From JBCCDY01 sp039030555 (GTDB lineage Bacteria > Bacteroidota > Bacteroidia > Cytophagales > Cyclobacteriaceae): a stretch of DNA of 28,265 bases. Location: the NCBI GenBank assembly GCA_039030555.1, contig JBCCDY010000035.1:1-28265 (forward strand), read 5' to 3'. Each line of letters starts with the position of its first letter. The stretch's first letter is position 1. Shown here piece by piece: positions 22,277 to 28,265 of this stretch. Under the pieces are notes generated by a model. It was not told where the DNA came from. It saw nothing but the letters and a program-made list of their open reading frames with translations, and searched no databases. Position numbers and translations under genes: made by a program.

Positions 22277-25240
22277 ATGAGAACAGAGCGCAGTTTAACG
22301 TTATTAAAAAAGCTATCCGCTTTTGTATTTTTCATTTTAATATGTTGCACCACAGCATACGGACAGATCGAAATCGTAGACCCCCCCGGAGGTGGAGGCG
22401 GCGGCAATGCCCCGGCAAAACCGACAATACTTTTCAACCCGAACAGCACCACCATAAGCTCACCCACATCCTTCAATTTTTCAATTTTAGGAGAAAACTG
22501 TACAACCAGTGGTAGTGATTTTATAGTTTATGAATGGCATATAGGAGGAAGTACGATAAATGGAAAATGCGTAAACAACCGCACCATATCCACAACTACA
22601 ACAATTTATGTATATGCCATTAGAAACGATGACCCCACACTTAAGACCAAGAGCAATAACGTTTATATCAATTACGTATCAAACGCCCCAACCCCCTCCG
22701 TAGACAGAACGAGCGTATCCCTCTGTGGAGCATCACCCGCGAATTTTAATGTAACCTCCTCCTCAAGTGGAACATATAAATGGTACCGAAGTAACAATAC
22801 ACCCGTAGGCTCTAACATAGGCAGTGATGCCTATGTGTTATCCTCCAACCCCAGGAGACTATATACCAATGTAAGTTCCACAACCTCATTTTACGTAAGA
22901 AACGAAACCCCCGGACTAATCCCCAGTAACAAAAGAAACGTCACCGTCATTGTAAACCCAATACCCGGAAAGCCCGTCATAACCCCATCCAATCCACCCG
23001 CCGGTACCGGAACTACTGCCTTCAACCTCTCCGCCACAGCATCCAACGCCACCATCAGTCAATATAAGTGGTACAATGCGAACACCAATGTCCACCTGGC
23101 ATCAGGATCAAATACCACATTTACCGTAACCGAAGGCAATACACTATCCGTGAAAGTCAAAGCCACCTCCAACCACGGTTGCGAAAGCACATTCAGTAAT
23201 ACCGTTAACCTAGTGGCCTACCCACCCATACCAGCACCAGAGCCACCCATAGCTTTCGCCTCCCCACAAATCATTTGCGAGCCCGAGTTAGGGCCCTTTA
23301 CAACCGTATACTTCACTGTGAATGAATCCACAGACCCCAATTCCGGAGGAGGAGTTGTAAACCCCGAAGGCGAATTTATTTCCGACTATTACTGGTACGA
23401 GTCCGTAAGCGCTACCAGTCCCATAGGCAATGGCATAAGTATTAGTAGAAGCCTAAATGCAAGCACCACCTTATATGTAGAAGCCGAAGGAGACGGAGGC
23501 AGCAGCGGTCGTACACCAGTGACCGTACAATTCATAACCAGCACACACACCACAGGAAACCTGACCACCTACTTTTCAGACGATGGCGACCAGCACATTA
23601 CCGGGGCCCCCGCCCCCGGAGGAACATGGAGCATGACAGAAGGACCAACCAACGCATTGCTGTTAGACGGTAATTTCACTTTGATAAACATAGGCTCACT
23701 ACAACTTAACCAGGAATACGAACTGATCTATACCTATACAGAGAACGGTTGTGTAGAAAACACCTTCAAAAAGTATATACGAGTTGTACCAGGACAAAGC
23801 GACCATAACATATTAATATCCGGAGACGGCCTCGTATGCCGAAACGGCCCCGGGGAAACCATAAGGATCAACCCGACAAGACCAGAAGAAACCTACTTCA
23901 TAACGAAAGACAATGGAGGAAATACAGAACAGATAACAAGCAACTCTTTAGGCGAAGGCATTCAGTTTGGCCCCTATAATGAAGCAGGTCGTTACGAAGT
24001 ATATGTGAACACCTCCAGCCCCGTATTCATAGGAGGCAAAACCATCAGCGAGTACCCCGAACTAACCAACCAACCAGATGCAGGAGGTCCTCTATGTGCC
24101 TTTAAGAGCGATGATGCATTTGAATTATTCGGCTCCCCCTCCTGGGGCAACTGGCGTTTGAACGGAACCGAAGTAAACGAAATAGATCCTGCGAACATCA
24201 ACACAGGAACACATACCCTAACCTACATCATAAAAGACCCATACAACTGCAATTGGATAGACACCACACTTTTGTATGCATTTGAAAACGTTTCATTCGT
24301 TTCCGACCAGCTGAACTCAGGCACCCACTACTTAGAAGTAAATGAAAGCGTAAACCTTACACTAAATGAAAGCTACGATGAATACCGATGGCAAAAAGAT
24401 GGAGTGTTCGTGAGTAATTCAAGCACCTATTCAGCCTCTGAACCGGGGCTATATGAAGTAGTCATCACGAAAGACATTGAAAATGGAGGAAAGTGCAGAA
24501 ACCAAACCTCCGTATTCATTAACAAAGAAGCCATACACCAAATAAACACCAAATACGTACGGCTGAGCGGAGTAAAATCGATCAATGCAGCCTTTGGGAT
24601 CAACCGAAAAGACTCTGCAACCACCTCAAACAGCTACGTAGACGGAAGAGGCAGGCCTATTCAAAGTGTAATACAAGAACACTCACCACAAGGATACGAC
24701 GTTCTCCAGGCCACATTCTATGATGAGTTTGGGCGTACCCCCATGCAGTACTTACCCTACACCTCCCCCGATCAAAGTGGTAACTTTAAGGAGGACTTTA
24801 AAAACGAGCAGAGCAGCTTTTATATAAATACAACCGAGGTAGCCAGCAGTACTAAGCCCTTCTCAAACATATTGTACGACAACTCCCCCCTAAACCGCAT
24901 CAAAGAACAATATGCACCGGGAGAGGCCTGGCAGGACCATCCGATAGAGTTTGACTACCTGACCAATGAAGAAGATGAGGTGATCCTATTCGAAATAAAC
25001 GACTCTGGAAGCCTGGAAGAGAATAATCACTACGAAGCAGGAGAACTCTACCTAACAGTTACCACAGATGAACATGGCAACCAGGCCAAAGAATACAAAG
25101 ACAAAGAAGGCCGAATAGTCTTAAAAGCCGTCCAATCCGGAGCAGCGGAATATGCCAAGACCTATTATGTCTACGATGACTTTGGGCAGTTGGCTGTAGT
25201 ACTACCCCCGGAAGCTGTGAAACAAATAGAACAACCATGA
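22277..25240 (+). CDS. Secreted Ig-like domain protein ending in a DUF6443 RHS-entry domain
   Basis: This encodes 987 residues from ATG 22277, one base after the previous stop; an upstream in-frame ATG at 22247 lies inside the previous gene. The signal peptide is LSAFVFFILICCTTAYGQ, followed by a Gly-rich hinge. Residues about 40-410 hold several Ig/PKD-like domains, recognisable by YEWHIGG, YKWYRSN, YKWYNAN and YYWYESV and by the closing FYVRN or LSVKV strands. More beta domains follow to about 740. From about 751 the DUF6443 domain begins (SYVDGRGRPIQSVIQEHSPQ, FYDEFGRTPMQYLPYT, YAPGEAWQDHPI, YYVYDDFGQLAVVLPPEAV). It ends abruptly at KQIEQP, where homologues continue directly into the RHS core. 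The stop TGA overlaps the start ATG of the next gene. Confidence 0.88.
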   Translation: MRTERSLTLLKKLSAFVFFILICCTTAYGQIEIVDPPGGGGGGNAPAKPTILFNPNSTTISSPTSFNFSILGENCTTSGSDFIVYEWHIGGSTINGKCVNNRTISTTTTIYVYAIRNDDPTLKTKSNNVYINYVSNAPTPSVDRTSVSLCGASPANFNVTSSSSGTYKWYRSNNTPVGSNIGSDAYVLSSNPRRLYTNVSSTTSFYVRNETPGLIPSNKRNVTVIVNPIPGKPVITPSNPPAGTGTTAFNLSATASNATISQYKWYNANTNVHLASGSNTTFTVTEGNTLSVKVKATSNHGCESTFSNTVNLVAYPPIPAPEPPIAFASPQIICEPELGPFTTVYFTVNESTDPNSGGGVVNPEGEFISDYYWYESVSATSPIGNGISISRSLNASTTLYVEAEGDGGSSGRTPVTVQFITSTHTTGNLTTYFSDDGDQHITGAPAPGGTWSMTEGPTNALLLDGNFTLINIGSLQLNQEYELIYTYTENGCVENTFKKYIRVVPGQSDHNILISGDGLVCRNGPGETIRINPTRPEETYFITKDNGGNTEQITSNSLGEGIQFGPYNEAGRYEVYVNTSSPVFIGGKTISEYPELTNQPDAGGPLCAFKSDDAFELFGSPSWGNWRLNGTEVNEIDPANINTGTHTLTYIIKDPYNCNWIDTTLLYAFENVSFVSDQLNSGTHYLEVNESVNLTLNESYDEYRWQKDGVFVSNSSTYSASEPGLYEVVITKDIENGGKCRNQTSVFINKEAIHQINTKYVRLSGVKSINAAFGINRKDSATTSNSYVDGRGRPIQSVIQEHSPQGYDVLQATFYDEFGRTPMQYLPYTSPDQSGNFKEDFKNEQSSFYINTTEVASSTKPFSNILYDNSPLNRIKEQYAPGEAWQDHPIEFDYLTNEEDEVILFEINDSGSLEENNHYEAGELYLTVTTDEHGNQAKEYKDKEGRIVLKAVQSGAAEYAKTYYVYDDFGQLAVVLPPEAVKQIEQP

Positions 25241-28200
25241 ACGTAGCACTACCCATGAGAAAGATATTACAACTACTTTCATTTCTATTTCTTTGCAGCT
25301 TTTTCATACAAGAAGGTTTAGCCCAAGTCGTAGACCCAAACATACTGGAGCAGTACGCCTTCCAATACGAATACGATGGCAGGCGAAGGATGATCGAAAA
25401 GAAAGCCCCCGGGGCAGCACCCGTTTATTTGGTTTATGACGACAGAGACCGCCTGGTACTGACCCAGGACGGAGCACAGCGTAAAAGAAGCGAATGGCTA
25501 TTCACCAAGTACGACGCCCTGAACAGGCCGGTCTCCACCGGAATCTATTACGATAGCGACGATAGAGTAGCCGTACAGCAAAAAGTGAAAGACTACTATT
25601 CCAGAGCAAAGATAGAGTGGATAACGCAGAGCGGTATTACAGAACAAGGAGGCCTGATCACCAAAACCGGAACTACCGGATGGAATGCAGGCGCCTCCAG
25701 CCAGACCATCATAGCAGATGGAGCAGACGGGGTACTCGAAGCGATAGCCACCGAAACCCACACCAATAGAATGTTTGGCCTTTCCACCGAAAGTCCCAAC
25801 CATAGCTTTCAAACCATCGACTACGCCATTTATCTAAAAAGCAGCAAACAATTAGGAGTATACGAATCCGGTGCTAACCGGGGCATACTTGGCACCTACG
25901 TTACAGGCGATTATTTAAGTGTAAGAAGGAGAGGGAATACCATCACCTATGAGAAAAACGGAGAAGTGTTCTACACCTCCCTCGTCGCTTCAAGTGGAAG
26001 CCTGATCGCAGACCTTTCCTTACATACCATCGAATCCACCCTTCAAATGATCAGCCCCCGATACTACGAAGAAAAAGGAGGAACCCATTACAACTACACC
26101 AACCAGTCGTTTCCAAGCCAGGTAAACCCCCAGGACTACCACAACCTGACCTACTATGATAACTACGACTACCACCACGCCAACCTTGCCAATTACCAGT
26201 ATCAACCGACCCAAGAGTATCCGACCCCTTTCAATAGGGTAAAGACGCTGGTGACCGGAAGTATGACGAGGATACTAAACACAGGACAATGGCTACGGAG
26301 CACGACCTATTACGACGATCGCTACAGGCCCATCCAGACCATCAGCGACAACCACAGAGGCGGAGTAGACCGCACCAGTAACACCTACGACTTCGTAGGC
26401 AACCTATTGCAAAGCACCACCAGCCACAAAAGTCCGGAACCACTCCTATGGAAGAACCAAAAGAACATAGAAAAAGAAAACAATACCTTTAGCAGTACCT
26501 CCTCAGGGTGGAATTCAGGAGCCTCTACCATAAATAGATTAGAATCCGGAGAAGATGGCTACGTAGAGACCACCGTAATGACTACTACAGGGAACCGCTT
26601 CTTAGGATTTAATGATACAGACAACTCCACAAACTACCCAGACATAGACCACTCCATATATTTATTTGGTTCCAGCTTGCGAGCCTATTACCAACAGCAA
26701 AGCCAACAAACCCTCACCACCCTCACCATTGGAGATGTGGTAAGGCTTTCCAGGGAAAGCGATACCGTAAAGATCTACCTCAATAGTGAATTGCTTTTCC
26801 AATTCACCCAACTAAGCACTGACCCAGTAGTCATAGACCTCTCCCTGAATACCCTGGCCAGCCTTTCAAACATTCAAAGCAATTTTAGTTTACCCAAAGA
26901 AGCAGGCTCGGTTTATCCTGTGGTACTTGAAGCATTCCTCAGAACTTACCAGGAAGGAGATACCCTGATTAAGAACTCACACAACAGCTACAGTGGAAAT
27001 GCATCCTCCCTGAACCGCTTGAAGTCAAACACGAGTGGCTGGGTGCAGTTCACCGCAGTTACAACAGATCGAAGCCTAATGGCCGGACTGGCAGAAAAAG
27101 ATATTGACGCCAGCTATACCAGTATCGATTATGCCATCAGTTTAGTCAGCAACGGAGATGTTAGAGTATTTGAAAAAGGAGCAAACAGAGGTACGTTCGG
27201 AACCTATCAGGTGGGAGATGAATTTAGAGTAGAGCGCTTAGGAAGTGAGATACGATATCTCCAAAACGGCCAAGTGTTTTATACCTCCGAAGTCCCATCA
27301 TACAGCACACTTATCTTTGATGCCTCACTTCATAGATATGCAAAGATCAGGGCCATCGAATCCTCCTTCTATTTCGATCACGGAGTAGAAGAAGATATAG
27401 AGATTGAACAAAGCTACGACTACGACCACGCCGACCGCTTGATCAACAGCTGGTATGAAGTAATAGAAATCGTTCAATGGGACTCCCATACCAATACAGA
27501 AACAGAAAACAACATCCTAAAACTCTCGGAGGGTCAAACGAGTGGGAGCGCTACCAACAATACAACATACGGAATTGGAGAACATGTGAAACTAAGCTAT
27601 ACACTTCACGAAGCAGGAGGAAAAAAAATATGTTTGAACTGGGAAGACAATGGTGGGGAAGGCGCCTGTATTGTGTATTACGATAATAGTCGCAGACCAT
27701 TGATGCGTATCAACGGAGCATTTTTAGGATGGCTGGGTCCCAATGGAACAATTGGTGAAAGTGAGTATCATCTAGAGCGAAGAAAAGACAGCCTATATTG
27801 GTATCAAGGAAATACTATAGCCCATCAAAGATATTTTAATCCTGAGCATAGTATTCATGTAGAAGCCTACCTTACCCAAGAAGGTAAAACTATAGAAGGC
27901 CTGAAACTAAGCCAGGGGAAAACCCTTTTAGCCCACAACGCATATAACGAACTCGGAGAACTCATCGAAAAGAACCTTCACGCCAAAGAAGGCCAGCAGG
28001 GAAACACAACCTATGCACAGAGCATCGACTACCGTTATAACATCAGAGGATGGCTGAAATCGATAAACAATGCAGACCTCGTCACAGCCAGCAACAACAA
28101 CGATACATACGACCTGTTTGGCATGGAACTCTCCTACACCAGCGGCATCGGAACACCACAATACAACGGCAATATATCCGGCATCAGCTGGAAGAATATC

Positions 28201-28265
28201 CTATCAGCAAGCGGAAGTGCCTATGCCTACGAATACGATGCCCTGAACCGCCTGACCCAGGCAGA
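25237..28265 (+). CDS. Secreted RHS/YD-repeat core protein with inserted lectin-like modules (3' end outside window)
   Basis: The frame is open from ATG 25237 to the window edge, 1009 codons. The start overlaps the previous stop (ATGA). A second Met seven codons in begins the hydrophobic run MRKILQLLSFLFLCSFFIQE with cleavage after GLAQ. The RHS core then starts at LEQYAFQYEYDGRRRMIEKK, VYLVYDDRDRLVLTQDG and continues through YTNQSFPSQV, SMTRILNTGQWLRSTTYYDD, RPIQTISDNHRGG, YDFVGNLLQS, YDYDHADRLINSWYEV, YNELGELIEKNLH and YEYDALNRLTQA. Four beta-rich modules interrupt it, at about 25609-26050, 26450-26920, 26980-27375 and 27465-27915. RHS shells usually end in a core-associated motif and a variable, often toxic, C-terminus; that part is not in view. 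Confidence 0.9.
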   Translation, partial: MNVALPMRKILQLLSFLFLCSFFIQEGLAQVVDPNILEQYAFQYEYDGRRRMIEKKAPGAAPVYLVYDDRDRLVLTQDGAQRKRSEWLFTKYDALNRPVSTGIYYDSDDRVAVQQKVKDYYSRAKIEWITQSGITEQGGLITKTGTTGWNAGASSQTIIADGADGVLEAIATETHTNRMFGLSTESPNHSFQTIDYAIYLKSSKQLGVYESGANRGILGTYVTGDYLSVRRRGNTITYEKNGEVFYTSLVASSGSLIADLSLHTIESTLQMISPRYYEEKGGTHYNYTNQSFPSQVNPQDYHNLTYYDNYDYHHANLANYQYQPTQEYPTPFNRVKTLVTGSMTRILNTGQWLRSTTYYDDRYRPIQTISDNHRGGVDRTSNTYDFVGNLLQSTTSHKSPEPLLWKNQKNIEKENNTFSSTSSGWNSGASTINRLESGEDGYVETTVMTTTGNRFLGFNDTDNSTNYPDIDHSIYLFGSSLRAYYQQQSQQTLTTLTIGDVVRLSRESDTVKIYLNSELLFQFTQLSTDPVVIDLSLNTLASLSNIQSNFSLPKEAGSVYPVVLEAFLRTYQEGDTLIKNSHNSYSGNASSLNRLKSNTSGWVQFTAVTTDRSLMAGLAEKDIDASYTSIDYAISLVSNGDVRVFEKGANRGTFGTYQVGDEFRVERLGSEIRYLQNGQVFYTSEVPSYSTLIFDASLHRYAKIRAIESSFYFDHGVEEDIEIEQSYDYDHADRLINSWYEVIEIVQWDSHTNTETENNILKLSEGQTSGSATNNTTYGIGEHVKLSYTLHEAGGKKICLNWEDNGGEGACIVYYDNSRRPLMRINGAFLGWLGPNGTIGESEYHLERRKDSLYWYQGNTIAHQRYFNPEHSIHVEAYLTQEGKTIEGLKLSQGKTLLAHNAYNELGELIEKNLHAKEGQQGNTTYAQSIDYRYNIRGWLKSINNADLVTASNNNDTYDLFGMELSYTSGIGTPQYNGNISGISWKNILSASGSAYAYEYDALNRLTQA
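25609..26050 (+). repeat. Inserted lectin-like module 1 in the RHS core
   Basis: Encoded segment marked by GWNAGAS, TNRMFGLS, IDYAIYLKSS, YESGANRGILGTY, GDYLSVRRRGNTITYEKNGE and VFYTS. It shares its pattern with module 3 at 26980-27375 (GANRGTFGTY, NGQVFYTS), so the two derive from a common domain. A concanavalin-like beta sandwich is inferred. Confidence 0.65.
26450..26920 (+). repeat. Inserted lectin-like module 2 in the RHS core
   Basis: Encoded segment beginning SGWNSGAST, with TGNRFLGFND, IDHSIYLFGS, IGDVVRLSRESDTVKIYLNS and LIDLSL-type strands (VVIDLSLN). The order of strands follows module 1, with weaker identity. Confidence 0.55.
26980..27375 (+). repeat. Inserted lectin-like module 3 in the RHS core
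   Basis: Encoded segment beginning NRLKSNTSGW, with YTSIDYAISLVSNGDVRVFE, KGANRGTFGTYQVGDEFRVE and NGQVFYTS. It aligns with module 1 along its length by eye. Confidence 0.65.
27465..27915 (+). repeat. Inserted beta-rich module 4 in the RHS core
   Basis: Encoded segment between NSWYEV and LLAHNAYNELGELIEK, which are close together in canonical RHS homologues as recalled. It contains GEHVKLSYTL, CLNWEDNGGEGACIVYYDNS and YHLERRKDSLYWYQGNTIAH. Strand order resembles the other modules but GANRG is missing. Codons are more A/T-rich than the flanks. Confidence 0.5.

Noticed and set aside
22204..22476. 90-codon minus-strand frame at the junction of the first two giant genes
   Set aside because: Antisense to both genes; its Pro-rich part is the complement of the Gly-rich hinge.

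Overview
The window looks like a chromosomal segment of a marine-type Bacteroidota, probably order Cytophagales. That placement is inferred from gene content: signal peptides ending in 'AQ', almost no Shine-Dalgarno sequences, FISUMP and CarboxypepD_reg-like secreted proteins, a pair of tandem secreted amidohydrolases, and large secreted YD-repeat/DUF6443 proteins. No RNA genes or CRISPR arrays were seen.

Layout. (1) 1-6.5 kb, housekeeping and secreted enzymes on the + strand: the 3' end of a pyruvate dehydrogenase E2 gene, hslV, a CarboxypepD_reg-like secreted protein, and two adjacent secreted amidohydrolase-fold proteins in which only one of three folds keeps its metal ligands. (2) 6.5-9.7 kb, a scarred accessory patch: an intact FISUMP protein, a frameshifted Doc/Fic toxin whose 5' end starts inside a palindrome, an IS5-type transposase relic that abuts a decayed second copy of the FISUMP gene, and a Crp-like regulator with an ATC-hydrolase-like partner. 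Two near-identical 24-nt palindromes (about 7.19 and 9.66 kb) bracket this patch. (3) 9.7-18.2 kb, mixed genes: a small secreted protein, a D-threonine aldolase/D-serine dehydratase-fold enzyme, 3-methyladenine glycosylase I, a cysteine-containing secreted helical protein, a membrane histidine-kinase-like protein without an ATPase domain, a short oxidoreductase gene relic, a PAP2 phosphatase, a lipoprotein made largely of five 13-residue repeats, a membrane TPR protein without an output domain, an alpha/beta hydrolase and a HEAT-repeat protein. (4) 18.3-28.3 kb: a regulatory stretch with inverted repeats, then three tightly coupled genes for giant secreted YD-repeat proteins; the third runs off the window.

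The most remarkable part is region 4. The first protein carries an SpvB/RHS-like N-terminal region. The second carries Ig-like domains followed by a DUF6443 domain. The third carries the RHS core. The second and third together read like one canonical DUF6443-RHS polypeptide that has been cut at a domain boundary, with a new start codon and signal peptide placed at the cut (ATGA overlap). The RHS core of the third protein is interrupted by four beta-rich, lectin-like modules, at least two of them clearly homologous to each other. Base composition shifts inside the first gene at about 21.4 kb, from A/T-rich to C-rich codons, suggesting a mosaic history. The C-terminal end, where a toxin or cargo domain and any immunity gene would lie, is outside the window.
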